A DNA stretch of 64,000 nucleotides. Origin: Pseudomonadota bacterium (GTDB taxonomy: Bacteria > Pseudomonadota > Gammaproteobacteria > Burkholderiales > Burkholderiaceae_C). Positions 7,093 through 18,293 of this stretch are shown here, one piece after another. A program made the translations under genes and the position numbers. The notes beneath the pieces were generated by a model. That model was not told the origin of the DNA, did not search any database, and saw only the letters and a list, made by a program, of their open reading frames with translations. The DNA is taken from positions 1-64,000 of the forward strand of contig JAJZUV010000005.1 in the NCBI GenBank assembly GCA_021848345.1, given 5' to 3'. Position 1 is the stretch's first letter. The number at the start of each line of letters is the position of its first letter.

Positions 7093-7887
7093 ATCGTCGC
7101 GCTGCAAGCCTTTCGGGACAACTACATCTGGATGATCCACGATTCGCGCAGCGCGGTGGTGGTGGATCCGGGCGACGCCGGCCCCGTGCTCGCCGCCTGT
7201 GCTCCCGGCGGCCTGCCCGCCGCGGGCGGCTCCGCGCCGCAGGGCCTGCAACTCGCGGGCATTCTAGTCACCCATCACCACCCCGATCACACCGGAGGCA
7301 TCGCCGAGCTGCTGCGCCACCGGGCCGTGCCCGTCTGGGGGCCGGCCGGCGAGGACATCGGCGGTGTGTCGCGCCAGGTGGCCGGCGGCGACAGCTTCGA
7401 GCTGGACGCGCCGCGCCTGCACTTCGACGTGCTGGACGTTCCCGGACACACCCTGGGGCACATCGCCTACCACTGCCCTTCCCTGGCCGTCGTGCTGTGC
7501 GGCGACACCCTGTTTTCCGCGGGATGCGGGCGTCTTTTCGAGGGCACGCCGGGGCAGATGCTGGAATCGCTGGAGCGACTCGGGTCGTTGCCCGACAACA
7601 CCCAGGTGCTTTGTGCGCATGAGTACACCGTGAGCAACTTACAATTCGCACGCCGCGTGGAGCCGGGCAACGCCGACACCGAGGAATACGAGCGCTGGTG
7701 TCTGCGGCAGCGCAGCGAGCTTTTGCCGACGCTGCCCAGTAGTATCGCGCGGGAGCGGCGGGTGAACCCCTTCCTGCGTTCGGACCAGGCGGGCATCCGC
7801 GAGCAGCTGCGGGAGCATTTCGGGCGCGACCCGGTCGACCGGGTCGACGCCTTCGCGATGCTGCGGCAGTGGAAGAACGATTTTTGA
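7087..7887 (+). CDS. gloB: Hydroxyacylglutathione hydrolase (glyoxalase II)
   Basis: The 266-residue metallo-beta-lactamase-fold enzyme hydrolyses S-lactoylglutathione in methylglyoxal detoxification. The dinuclear metal ligands are in THHHPDHTGG, GHTLGHI and CGDTLFSAGCGR, and HEYT completes the active site. The C-terminal HAGH domain (about residues 165-266) ends in MLRQWKNDF, as in the family. GGGGG sits before the ATG at 7087. Divergent from the methyltransferase and followed by mltD after 46 bp. Confidence 0.95.
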   Translation: MHIVALQAFRDNYIWMIHDSRSAVVVDPGDAGPVLAACAPGGLPAAGGSAPQGLQLAGILVTHHHPDHTGGIAELLRHRAVPVWGPAGEDIGGVSRQVAGGDSFELDAPRLHFDVLDVPGHTLGHIAYHCPSLAVVLCGDTLFSAGCGRLFEGTPGQMLESLERLGSLPDNTQVLCAHEYTVSNLQFARRVEPGNADTEEYERWCLRQRSELLPTLPSSIARERRVNPFLRSDQAGIREQLREHFGRDPVDRVDAFAMLRQWKNDF

Positions 7888-7933
7888 CCAATACGAAGCC
7901 GGGCCCCGGAGGGGCAGCAACGAGGGACACGGG

Positions 7934-9565
7934 ATGCAGCGTTTGCGAGGAGTGAGGTTCTGGGCCCTGGCCGCGGTCGTCCTGATGGCCGCCGGTTGCG
8001 CCGCCCCCCCTCGCTCCCCGGTGTCGGCCTCGGTGGTCGCGCCGCACGCGGACGCATCCGCGCCGATGCTGGCGGCGGCCGCCAGCGCGCCGGCCCCCCT
8101 TGCAGGCGCCAGCGAAGCCGCCGCCGTGGCTCCCGCGCCCGCCGCGAGCGTCGCCACGGCCGCTGCCGAACCCGAGTACACCGACATCTGGCAGCGCATC
8201 CGCGCCGGGTTCGGCATCCCCGACATGGACGGGCCGCACATGCAGCCCTACGTCCAGCAAGCCGTGCAGTGGTACACCACGCGCCCCGACTACGTGGCGC
8301 GCATGACCGAACGCTCGCGCAAGTACCTGTACTACATCGTGCAGGAAGTGCAGCGCCGCGACATGCCCACCGAACTCGCGCTGCTGCCCTTCATCGAGAG
8401 CGCCTTCAACCCCGACGCGCTGTCCAGCGCGAAAGCCTCGGGCATGTGGCAGTTCATCCCCAGCACCGGCAAGCACTACAACCTGCGCCAGACCATGTTC
8501 CAGGACGGGCGGCGCGACGTCATGGCCTCCACGCGGGCCGCGCTGGACTACCTGAGCAAGCTGCACGCCATGTTCGGCAACTGGCAACTGGCGCTGGCCG
8601 CCTACAACTGGGGCGAGGGCGGAGTGCAGCGCGCCATCGCGTACAACCAGGCGCACGGCATTCCGGTGGACTATTCCCACCTGCGCATGCCCCAGGAAAC
8701 ACGCAACTACTACCCCAAGCTGCAGGCGGTGAAGGACATCATCGAGCACCCGGCGCAATACGGCATCACGCTGCCGGCCGTGCCCGACCACCCCTATTTC
8801 AAGCCGGTGACCATCACCCAGGACATCGACGTGTCGAAGGCCGCCCGCCTGGCCGGCATCTCGGTGGCGGATTTCCGCTCCCTCAACCCGGCCTTCAAGA
8901 AGCCGGTGATCCTGGCGGCCACCCACCCGCAGATCCTGCTGCCTTACGACAACGCCACCGAGTTCGAGCAGGCGCTGGCGGCGCACCAGGGGCCGCTGGC
9001 CCGCTGGACGGCCTACCGCGTCGAGCGCACCTCCTCGCCCGCCGCGCTGGCCGAGCGCCTGCATCTGGCCGTGGCCACGCTGCGCGAGGTCAACGACATT
9101 CCCAGCCGCACCCTGATCAAGGCGGGCTCCACCGTGCTGGTGCCGCGCCCGCCGCAGGATGACGCCAACGTCAGCAAGCACGTGGCCGAGAACGCCGTGC
9201 TGACCCTGGCCCCGGTGGTGCCGCCGCTGCGGCGCCTGCGCCTGTACGCCGGGCGCTACGACACGCCGACTACGGTGGCGCGACGCTACGGGATCAGCGT
9301 GGCCGAGGTCGCGCGCTGGAATCACGTGCGCGAGAACGCGCGTTTCCGTCCCCACTCGATGGTGATCGTCTACACCCACGAGCTGCATCCGCGGCGCGAC
9401 CTGCGTGTGGCCGAAGCGCGCCGCGACCACGCGCGTGAACTGCGCCTGGCCGAACAGCGGCGCCAGCGCGCGCTGCGCGTGGCGCAACACCGGCGTGGCG
9501 CCGGCAACACCGTGCGCGTGGCCACCCGTTCGCCGCGCCGCCTGATCCGCGTCGCCGAGCGCTGA
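7934..9565 (+). CDS. mltD: Membrane-bound lytic murein transglycosylase D with LysM domains and an Arg-rich tail
   Basis: A 543-residue lipoprotein that cleaves peptidoglycan glycan strands with formation of 1,6-anhydro ends. The lipobox is LMAAGC with Cys22. An Ala/Pro-rich linker runs to about residue 78. The SLT domain has LLPFIESAFNPDA (catalytic Glu about 155), then KASGMWQFIPSTGK and LALAAYNWGEGGV. LysM-type repeats occupy about 350-485 (YRVERTSSPAALAERLHL and a second copy starting RLYAGRYDTPTTVARRYG). The last 60 residues are strongly basic and repetitive (RDLRVAEARRDHARELRLAE), which is not usual for MltD. Confidence 0.93.
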   Translation: MQRLRGVRFWALAAVVLMAAGCAAPPRSPVSASVVAPHADASAPMLAAAASAPAPLAGASEAAAVAPAPAASVATAAAEPEYTDIWQRIRAGFGIPDMDGPHMQPYVQQAVQWYTTRPDYVARMTERSRKYLYYIVQEVQRRDMPTELALLPFIESAFNPDALSSAKASGMWQFIPSTGKHYNLRQTMFQDGRRDVMASTRAALDYLSKLHAMFGNWQLALAAYNWGEGGVQRAIAYNQAHGIPVDYSHLRMPQETRNYYPKLQAVKDIIEHPAQYGITLPAVPDHPYFKPVTITQDIDVSKAARLAGISVADFRSLNPAFKKPVILAATHPQILLPYDNATEFEQALAAHQGPLARWTAYRVERTSSPAALAERLHLAVATLREVNDIPSRTLIKAGSTVLVPRPPQDDANVSKHVAENAVLTLAPVVPPLRRLRLYAGRYDTPTTVARRYGISVAEVARWNHVRENARFRPHSMVIVYTHELHPRRDLRVAEARRDHARELRLAEQRRQRALRVAQHRRGAGNTVRVATRSPRRLIRVAER

Positions 9566-9574
9566 ACGCCTGAA

Positions 9575-9593
9575 GGGGCGCGTCTCGCGCCCC
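9575..9593. other. GC-rich hairpin between mltD and hemF
   Basis: A perfect inverted repeat GGGGCGCG-TCT-CGCGCCCC sits 10 bp after the mltD stop and 14 bp before hemF. No T-run follows, so it is not a standard intrinsic terminator. It could protect the mltD mRNA 3' end. Confidence 0.5.
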
Positions 9594-9606
9594 GCTGTCG
9601 CCTTCC

Positions 9607-10512
9607 ATGTCCGAATCCGTCCGCGAATACCTTCTCGACCTGCAGTCGCGCATCCTCGCCGCGCTCGAGCGCGCCGACGGACATGCCTTTCGCCGCGACG
9701 CCTGGAGCCGCCCGGCCGGCGGCCGTCTGGAAGGCGACGGCCTGAGCAGCGTGCTCGAGGAAGGCGACCTGTTCGAACGCGCGGGCTGCAATTTCTCGGC
9801 GGTGCGCGGCGCCAGCCTGCCGCCGTCGGCGACCCAGCAGCGCGCGGAACTCGCGGGGGCGCCCTTCACCGCCATGGGCGTGTCGCTGGTGCTGCATCCG
9901 CGCAACCCCTACGTGCCCACCGTGCACCTGAACGTGCGCCTGCTCAGCGTGCAGCGGCCGGGCAAGGAGCCGCTGAGCTGGTTCGGCGGCGGCATGGACC
10001 TCACCCCCTATTACGGGTTCGAGGAAGACGCGGTGCACTTCCATCGCACGTGCAAGCAGGCGCTGGATGCGCTGGACCCCGGCTACTACCCGCGCTTCAA
10101 GGCCTGGTGCGACGAATACTTCTTTCTCAAGCACCGTGCCGAGGCCCGCGGCATCGGCGGGATCTTTTTCGACGACTTCCACGCCGGCGGCTTCGAGGCC
10201 GGATTCGCGCTGATGCGCGCCACCGGGGATGCCTTCCTCGACGCCTACCTGCCCATCGTGCAGCGCCGGCGCGACATGGCCTACGGCGAGCGCGAACGCG
10301 AGTTCCAGGCCCTGCGGCGCGGGCGCTACGTGGAATTCAACCTGGTGTGGGACCGAGGCACCCTGTTCGGCCTGCAGTCGGGCGGGCGCACCGAGTCCAT
10401 CCTCATGTCCATGCCTCCGCAGGTGCGCTGGCGCTACGACTGGAAGCCGGAACCCGGCTCGCCGGAAGCGCGCCTGACCGAGCACTTCCTGCCACCGCGC
10501 GACTGGGTCTGA
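9607..10512 (+). CDS. hemF: Oxygen-dependent coproporphyrinogen III oxidase
   Basis: The 301-residue protein catalyses the aerobic double decarboxylation of coproporphyrinogen III to protoporphyrinogen IX in heme synthesis. Family signatures include [79 protein letters not shown] and the C-terminal [13 protein letters not shown]. Length is normal. It begins the hemF-nadD-rsfS-rlmH run, with only 6 bp to nadD. Confidence 0.97.
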   Translation: MSESVREYLLDLQSRILAALERADGHAFRRDAWSRPAGGRLEGDGLSSVLEEGDLFERAGCNFSAVRGASLPPSATQQRAELAGAPFTAMGVSLVLHPRNPYVPTVHLNVRLLSVQRPGKEPLSWFGGGMDLTPYYGFEEDAVHFHRTCKQALDALDPGYYPRFKAWCDEYFFLKHRAEARGIGGIFFDDFHAGGFEAGFALMRATGDAFLDAYLPIVQRRRDMAYGEREREFQALRRGRYVEFNLVWDRGTLFGLQSGGRTESILMSMPPQVRWRYDWKPEPGSPEARLTEHFLPPRDWV

Positions 10513-10518
10513 TCCGAC

Positions 10519-11145
10519 GTGTCCTCCACCATCGGGCTGCTGGGCGGCAGCTTCGACCCCATCCATCTCGCGCACCTGGAACTGGCGCGTTGCGCCGCGC
10601 GGCAGCTCGAACTCGACGAAGTCTGGCTGATTCCGGCCGGGCGTCCCTGGCAACGCGGTGCGCTCGGTGCCGACGCCGGGCAGCGCGAGCAGATGGTGCG
10701 TCTGGCCGCGCAGGCCGACCCGCGCCTGCGCGTGCTCGACCTGGAACTGCGGCGCAGCGGCCCCAGCTACACGGTCGACACCCTGCGCGAACTGCGCGCA
10801 GCCCATCCCGGGTATCGCTTCGTGCTGCTTCTCGGGGCCGACCAGCTGGAGAATTTCTGCACCTGGAAGGATTGGGGCCAGATCGCGGCCGCGGCGGACC
10901 TCGCCGCGGCCCCGCGCCCCGAGCACGATCTGCGGCCCGCCCCCGAGTTGCTGCAGGCCCTGGAGGCCGGCGGACATCGTCTGCTGCACCTGCACATGCC
11001 CCCGCTGGCCGTGTCGGCCACGCTGGTGCGCGAACATGCGGCGCAGGGCCTCGACCTGCGCGGACTCGTGCCGCCGGCCGTGGCAGACTATATTGAACGA
11101 CATCACCTCTACCGAACCCACCCTGCCCCGCATGGACATCCGTAA
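10519..11145 (+). CDS. nadD: Nicotinate-nucleotide adenylyltransferase
   Basis: The 208-residue enzyme joins ATP to nicotinate mononucleotide in NAD synthesis. GGSFDPIHLAHL is the nucleotidyltransferase (T/H)xGH-type motif and VSATLVREH the second conserved segment (usually SSTxIR). The start codon is GTG at 10519, 6 bp after hemF. The C-terminus overlaps rsfS by 14 bp. Confidence 0.93.
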   Translation: MSSTIGLLGGSFDPIHLAHLELARCAARQLELDEVWLIPAGRPWQRGALGADAGQREQMVRLAAQADPRLRVLDLELRRSGPSYTVDTLRELRAAHPGYRFVLLLGADQLENFCTWKDWGQIAAAADLAAAPRPEHDLRPAPELLQALEAGGHRLLHLHMPPLAVSATLVREHAAQGLDLRGLVPPAVADYIERHHLYRTHPAPHGHP

Positions 11146-11899
11146 ACTGCAACGCATCATCGTCGACGCCCTGGAAGACGTGAAGGCCCAGGACATCCAG
11201 GTTTTCAACACGGAGACGCTGACCAGCCTCTTCGACCGCGTGATCGTCGCCAGCGGCAGCTCCAACCGCCAGACCCGCGCGCTGGCGGCGAGCGTGCGCG
11301 ACAAGGTGCGCGAGGCCGGCGGCACGGTGAAGAACCCGGAAGGCGCCGAAAGCGGCGAGTGGGTGCTGGTGGACTGCGGCGACGCGGTGGTTCACCTCAT
11401 GCAGCCGGCCATCCGTGCCTACTACAAGCTCGAGGACATCTGGGGCGGCAAGAGCGTGCACCTGAAGGTGCGCCAGCCGCCCGAGCCCCAGCCCGGCGTG
11501 CGCGCGGCGGGCGCGGCGAAGTCCGCCCCCGCGAAAAAGACCCCGCGGGCTTCGGCCGCGGGCTCCGCGCGCAGCGGCGCGGCGCCGGCCAAGGCCTCCA
11601 GGCCCGCGGCCCGCAAGAGTGTCGAAGGCTCGCGCCGCGCGGGCGCCGGCACCGCCTCCGGGACCACGGGCGCGCCGGCCAGGCGCGCCGCGACGGCCTC
11701 GGCGACCGCGCCCAGGACCGCCGCCAAGACAGCGTCCACCAGCGCGTCCACCAGCGCGCCCGCCAGCGCGCCGAAAACCGCGGTGAAGCGCGCCGCGCCG
11801 CGCGCCACCCCGCGCACGGCCACCGCGGCGACCAAGGCCCCCGCGAAGACCGCGGCGCCGCGGCGCGCCACGGCCTCGCGCGCCAAGCCCAAGGCCTGA
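11132..11899 (+). CDS. rsfS: Ribosomal silencing factor RsfS with a long Lys/Ala/Arg-rich C-terminal extension
   Basis: Residues 1-114 are a standard RsfS: VDALEDVKAQDIQVFNTE, SLFDRVIVASGSSNRQTRALA, GEWVLVDCGDAVVHLM and YYKLEDIWG. RsfS binds ribosomal protein uL14 and blocks subunit joining when nutrients are scarce. Typical members end near 105-130 residues. Here about 140 more residues follow (115-255), almost only Ala, Lys, Arg, Pro, Ser and Thr, in patterns such as KKTPRAS, PAARKS and KAPAKTAAPRR, like histone-H1 or AlgP-type tails. The tail is in the same frame with no intervening stop and rlmH starts 13 bp later, so it looks like a true extension. The ATG at 11132 overlaps nadD. Confidence 0.9.
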   Translation: MDIRKLQRIIVDALEDVKAQDIQVFNTETLTSLFDRVIVASGSSNRQTRALAASVRDKVREAGGTVKNPEGAESGEWVLVDCGDAVVHLMQPAIRAYYKLEDIWGGKSVHLKVRQPPEPQPGVRAAGAAKSAPAKKTPRASAAGSARSGAAPAKASRPAARKSVEGSRRAGAGTASGTTGAPARRAATASATAPRTAAKTASTSASTSAPASAPKTAVKRAAPRATPRTATAATKAPAKTAAPRRATASRAKPKA

Positions 11900-11912
11900 G
11901 CGGACGCGAGCG

Positions 11913-12386
11913 GTGAAGTACTGGCTGATCGCGGTCGGCCAGCGCATGCCCGGCTGGGTGGACGAGGCCTACGCCGAGTACGCCCGCCGCATGCCGGCGC
12001 CCACGCCCCTGCAGTTGCGCGAACTGCGCGCGGAGTCGCGGGGGGCCGGGCTGGACACGCAAAGCGTGCTCGAGCGCGAGGCGCAGCGCATCGAGGAAGC
12101 GCTGCCCGCGCAGGCGCTGCGCGTTGTGCTGGACGAGCGCGGCCAGCGCATGACCACGCTGCAACTCGCCGAGGCCATGCGCGACTGGCGCCAGCAGGGG
12201 CGGGACGTGGCCTTCGTGATCGGCGGCGCCGACGGACTGGCCCCGGCCATCAAGGCCTCGGCCGACCTGCTGCTGCGCCTGTCCGATCTCACGCTGCCCC
12301 ACGGCCTGGTGCGGGTGCTGCTGGCCGAGCAGATCTACCGCGCCCACAGCGTGATCACCGGCCATCCCTACCACCGGGCGGGGTGA
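11913..12386 (+). CDS. rlmH: 23S rRNA (pseudouridine-1915-N3)-methyltransferase
   Basis: The 157-residue SPOUT methyltransferase modifies pseudouridine 1915 in helix 69 of 23S rRNA. Visible family parts are LDERGQRMTTLQLAEAM, FVIGGADGL (SAM-binding knot) and the C-terminal PHGLVRVLLAEQIYRAHSVITGHPYHR. The start is GTG at 11913. The partner of rsfS in most bacteria; last gene before convergent uup. Confidence 0.96.
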   Translation: MKYWLIAVGQRMPGWVDEAYAEYARRMPAPTPLQLRELRAESRGAGLDTQSVLEREAQRIEEALPAQALRVVLDERGQRMTTLQLAEAMRDWRQQGRDVAFVIGGADGLAPAIKASADLLLRLSDLTLPHGLVRVLLAEQIYRAHSVITGHPYHRAG

Positions 12387-12428
12387 GCCGACCGGGGGCC
12401 GAGGCTGCGACGTCGCGCGCGCGGGGCG

Positions 12429-14354
<1,926 letters not shown>

Positions 14355-14498
14355 GTTGGCAAGGCGCGCCGCGCGCGCAAAACCGCCATTGTGCCAGTCG
14401 CGTCCCCGGCGGTGCGGGCGCCGATGGGCGGGCCCGTCCGGCCCCTCGACGCGCGGGCGCAGGCCGTATGATGCCGAGCTTGCCCTGCCCGCGCCTCC

Positions 14499-15122
14499 AT
14501 GACCCGTCGTCCCACGCTCTACCTTGCCTCCGCCAGCCCACGGCGCCGCGAGTTGCTGCAGCAGATCGGCGTGGACTTCCAGCCGCTGCTGGCCGACGAG
14601 CACGAGGATGTGGAGTCGCTGGAGGCCGAGCGCCCGTCCGAGGCGCCCGCGCGTTATGTGCGCCGCGTCACCGCCGCCAAGCTGGACGCCGCGCTGGCGC
14701 GCCTGCGCCGGCGCGGTCTGGCCCCCGGCGCGGTACTGTGCGCGGACACCACGGTGGCGCTGGGCGCGCGCATCCTGGGCAAGCCGCTGGACGCCGCGCA
14801 GGCGCGCGACATGCTGGGCGCGCTGGCCGGCAGCGAGCATCGCGTACTCAGCGCGGTGGCGCTGGCCTGGCCGCAGGCGGGGGGCGCCTGGCGCCGCGCC
14901 GAGGCGCTGAGCATCAGCCGCGTGCGCATGTCGCCGCTGCCCGCGCAGGCCATCGCCGCCTACGTGGACAGCGGCGAGCCCTTCGGAAAGGCCGGGGCCT
15001 ACGCGGTGCAGGGGCGCGCCGCCGCGTTCATCGAGCACCTCAGCGGAAGCTACTCGGGGGTCATGGGCCTGCCGCTGTTCGAGACCGCCGCGTTGCTGCG
15101 CGATGCGGGCATTCTTTCCTGA
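14499..15122 (+). CDS. maf: Maf-family nucleoside triphosphate pyrophosphatase
   Basis: The 207-residue protein belongs to the Maf house-cleaning pyrophosphatases that hydrolyse non-canonical or modified nucleotides. Motifs: [11 protein letters not shown], the KLDAALARL helix, CADTTVALG (catalytic Asp and substrate loop), and [16 protein letters not shown]. Divergent from uup; a TATGAT box at 14467-14472 could be its -10. It is followed after 18 bp by rng, the usual maf-rng pair. Confidence 0.93.
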   Translation: MTRRPTLYLASASPRRRELLQQIGVDFQPLLADEHEDVESLEAERPSEAPARYVRRVTAAKLDAALARLRRRGLAPGAVLCADTTVALGARILGKPLDAAQARDMLGALAGSEHRVLSAVALAWPQAGGAWRRAEALSISRVRMSPLPAQAIAAYVDSGEPFGKAGAYAVQGRAAAFIEHLSGSYSGVMGLPLFETAALLRDAGILS

Positions 15123-15140
15123 GACCGGGCGAAGCTCTCC

Positions 15141-16628
15141 ATGCAAGAAGACCTGCTGATCAACATCACCCCGCAGGAAACGCGGGTCGCGCTGGTGGCC
15201 CAGGCCGCGGTGCAGGAAATCCACATCGAACGCACGCTGGAGCGCGGCCTGGCCGGCAACGTCTACCTGGGGCGCGTGGCGCGGGTGCTGCCCGGCATGC
15301 AGTCGGCCTTTGTCGACATCGGCCTGGAACGCGCGGCCTTCCTGCACGTGGCCGACCTGTGGCAGCGCATGAGCGCCGGCGGCGAGGCCCGCGCGGGAGG
15401 CGGCGCGCCGCCGGTGCCGATCGAGAAACTGGTGTTCGAGGGCCAGTCGCTGCTGGTGCAGGTGATCAAGGACCCCATCGGCGCCAAGGGCGCGCGCCTG
15501 TCCACCCAGATCAGCCTGGCCGGGCGCCTGCTGGTGCATCTGCCGCAGGACAGCCATATCGGCGTGTCGCAGAAGATCGACGATCCGGCGCTGCGCGACA
15601 GCCTGCGCCAGCGCCTGGCGGCCCTGGCGCAGCAGCACGACGCGCAGGCCGGCATGGGCTTCATCGTGCGCACCAACGCCGAGGAGGCGGACGACGCCGA
15701 GCTGCTGGAGGACATCGCCTACCTGCGCAAGACCTGGAGCGCGCTGCAGAACCGGGTGCGCACCGCGCAGGCGCCGGCCTTGCTCTACCAGGAACTCAGT
15801 CTGGCGCAGCGAGTGCTGCGCGACCTGGTGACCGAGGCCACGCGCAGCATCCAGGTCGACTCGCGCGAGAACTACGAGCGCCTGCGCGAATTCGCCGCCG
15901 AGTACATGCCCGGGGTGCTCGATCGCCTGCAGCTCTACCGGGGAGAGCGCCCGCTGTTCGATCTTTACAACATCGACGGCGAGATCGAGAAGGCGCTGGG
16001 CCGGCGCGTGGACCTGAAGTCGGGCGGCTACCTGATCATCGACCAGACCGAGGCGATGACCACGGTGGACGTGAACACCGGCGGCTACGTGGGCGCGCGC
16101 AATTTCGACGACACGGTGTTCAAGACCAACCTGGAGGCTGCGCAGGCCATCGCGCGCCAGCTGCGCCTGCGCAACCTGGGCGGCATCATCCTCATCGACT
16201 TCATCGACATGCACAGCGCCCAGCACCGCGCCGCGGTGCTGGAGGAACTCAAGAAGTCCCTTTGGCGCGACAAGGTGAAGGTGACGGTCAACGGCTTCTC
16301 CCAGCTCGGGCTGGTGGAAATGACCCGCAAGCGCACCCGCGAATCCCTGGCGCACCTGCTGTGCGAGCCCTGCCCGACCTGCGCCGGACAGGGCCAGGTG
16401 AAGACCGCGCGCACCACCTGCTACGACATCCTGCGCGAGATCCTGCGCGAGGCCCGTCAGTTCAACCCCAAGGAGTTCCGCATTCTCGCCTCCAACGCGG
16501 TCATCGACCTGCTGCTGGAGGAGGAGAGCGCGCACCTGGCCGAGTTGTCGGACTTCATCGGCAAGCCCATCGCGCTACAGGTCGAGGCGGCCTACCACCA
16601 GCACCAGTTCGACATCGTGCTGCTGTGA
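15141..16628 (+). CDS. rng: Ribonuclease G
   Basis: The 495-residue endoribonuclease processes the 5' end of 16S rRNA and decays some mRNAs. It has the S1 region (NVYLGRVARVLPGMQSAFVDIG), the 5'-sensor and RNase H-like regions, the DNase I-like catalytic part (TTVDVNTGGYVG and IILIDFIDM with metal-binding Asp residues) and the zinc link CEPCPTCAGQG. It lacks the long C-terminal scaffold of RNase E. Its stop directly abuts the stop of the convergent SCP2-like gene. Confidence 0.96.
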   Translation: MQEDLLINITPQETRVALVAQAAVQEIHIERTLERGLAGNVYLGRVARVLPGMQSAFVDIGLERAAFLHVADLWQRMSAGGEARAGGGAPPVPIEKLVFEGQSLLVQVIKDPIGAKGARLSTQISLAGRLLVHLPQDSHIGVSQKIDDPALRDSLRQRLAALAQQHDAQAGMGFIVRTNAEEADDAELLEDIAYLRKTWSALQNRVRTAQAPALLYQELSLAQRVLRDLVTEATRSIQVDSRENYERLREFAAEYMPGVLDRLQLYRGERPLFDLYNIDGEIEKALGRRVDLKSGGYLIIDQTEAMTTVDVNTGGYVGARNFDDTVFKTNLEAAQAIARQLRLRNLGGIILIDFIDMHSAQHRAAVLEELKKSLWRDKVKVTVNGFSQLGLVEMTRKRTRESLAHLLCEPCPTCAGQGQVKTARTTCYDILREILREARQFNPKEFRILASNAVIDLLLEEESAHLAELSDFIGKPIALQVEAAYHQHQFDIVLL

Positions 16629-17165
16629 TCAGCCGCCGGGGCAGGTCGCGGCCGAGCCGGGCACCTTGCCCAGCAGCAACAGGAAGCTGGCGAAAGGCTT
16701 GATGGCGCGCATGGCCACCAGCTTGGGGCCCTGGAACTGCAATTTGCCGCTCATCATCGCCCACATGGGGCCGGGGTCGCCGCGCCCCATGGATTCCCAG
16801 TTGGCGGTCGTGGCGTGCATCAGGAAATCCACCCCGAAATCGGCCGGGGTGTTCGGCGCGCCGCCGTAGCTGCACCAGGCCTGCCCGTCCTTGGGCACGA
16901 TCTTCAGCTCCACGGTGCTGGCGGCGCCGCAGTCGTCGCGGTACATCTGCACGATCTTGTAGCCGCGGCCCTTGTCGTCGTGCAACCACTCGCCGGAAAG
17001 GCCCTTGGCCAATTCAGGAGTCTGGTTCCAGGCCTGGCAGAAGTTCGCCGTCCAGGTGGGAGACATCAGCACGGGGGGTTCGGCGGCTCGCGCCGGCGAA
17101 GCCGCCAGCAGACAGCAGGCGCCGAGCAGGCCCGACAAACGGGAAACACTCCAGGAAACGACCAT
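16629..17165 (-). CDS. Exported SCP2 sterol-binding-like protein
   Basis: A 178-residue protein with a signal peptide (GACCLLAASPARAAEP). The mature part resembles secreted SCP2-like proteins of betaproteobacteria: a Trp/Cys-containing N-terminal part (NFCQAWNQTPEL), a middle DDKGRGYKIVQMYRDDC, then the SCP2-like strand and helix pattern GVDFLMHATTANW, MWAMMSGKLQFQGPKLVAM and FASFLLLLGKVPG. SCP2 folds bind lipids; a role in periplasmic lipid handling is inference. The ATG at 17165 is chosen over GTG at 17171 because AAAGGAGG is correctly spaced for it. Confidence 0.7.
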   Translation of the reverse strand: MVVSWSVSRLSGLLGACCLLAASPARAAEPPVLMSPTWTANFCQAWNQTPELAKGLSGEWLHDDKGRGYKIVQMYRDDCGAASTVELKIVPKDGQAWCSYGGAPNTPADFGVDFLMHATTANWESMGRGDPGPMWAMMSGKLQFQGPKLVAMRAIKPFASFLLLLGKVPGSAATCPGG

Positions 17166-17275
17166 GGACACTCCTCCTTTACGGGGAGGAGTATCAGCGG
17201 AGTGCCAGGGGATCGCACTGGGGGCTTACCAGAATACCCCTTACAGTGTTTTGAGCGGACGCAAGATCCGCCGTG

Positions 17276-17308
17276 AAAAAACCCGGCGACCTGCAAGGAC
17301 TCGCCGGG
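17276..17308 (-). terminator. Rho-independent terminator of rpoH
   Basis: On the minus strand the stem CCCGGCGA / TCGCCGGG with an 11-nt loop is followed by TTTTTT. It begins 16 bp after the rpoH stop. Confidence 0.85.
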
Positions 17309-17323
17309 CGCGCTGGAGCGGAC

Positions 17324-18235
<912 letters not shown>

Positions 18236-18263
18236 CTGCAGACTCCTCCTCATGTCAAGGGGT

Positions 18264-18293
18264 ATTTTAGCACTCCCCCGATTAGAGTGCTAA
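18264..18293 (-). promoter_or_regulatory. Candidate rpoH promoter overlapping CIRCE
   Basis: On the minus strand, TTAGCA (18293-18288) and TAAAAT (18269-18264) are 18 bp apart and could be -35 and -10 boxes. They overlap the two arms of the CIRCE element, so a bound repressor would cover the promoter. Confidence 0.5.
18267..18293. promoter_or_regulatory. CIRCE element (HrcA operator)
   Basis: The sequence is TTAGCACTC, nine bases, GAGTGCTAA: an exact match to the CIRCE consensus, the operator of the heat-shock repressor HrcA. It lies 32 bp upstream of the rpoH start and covers the stop codon of the MarR-GNAT gene (TAG at 18290-18292). CIRCE normally controls groESL, dnaK or hrcA itself. Confidence 0.93.

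Noticed and set aside
9575-9593. Intrinsic terminator after mltD
   Set aside because: The hairpin is perfect but no T-run follows on either strand.
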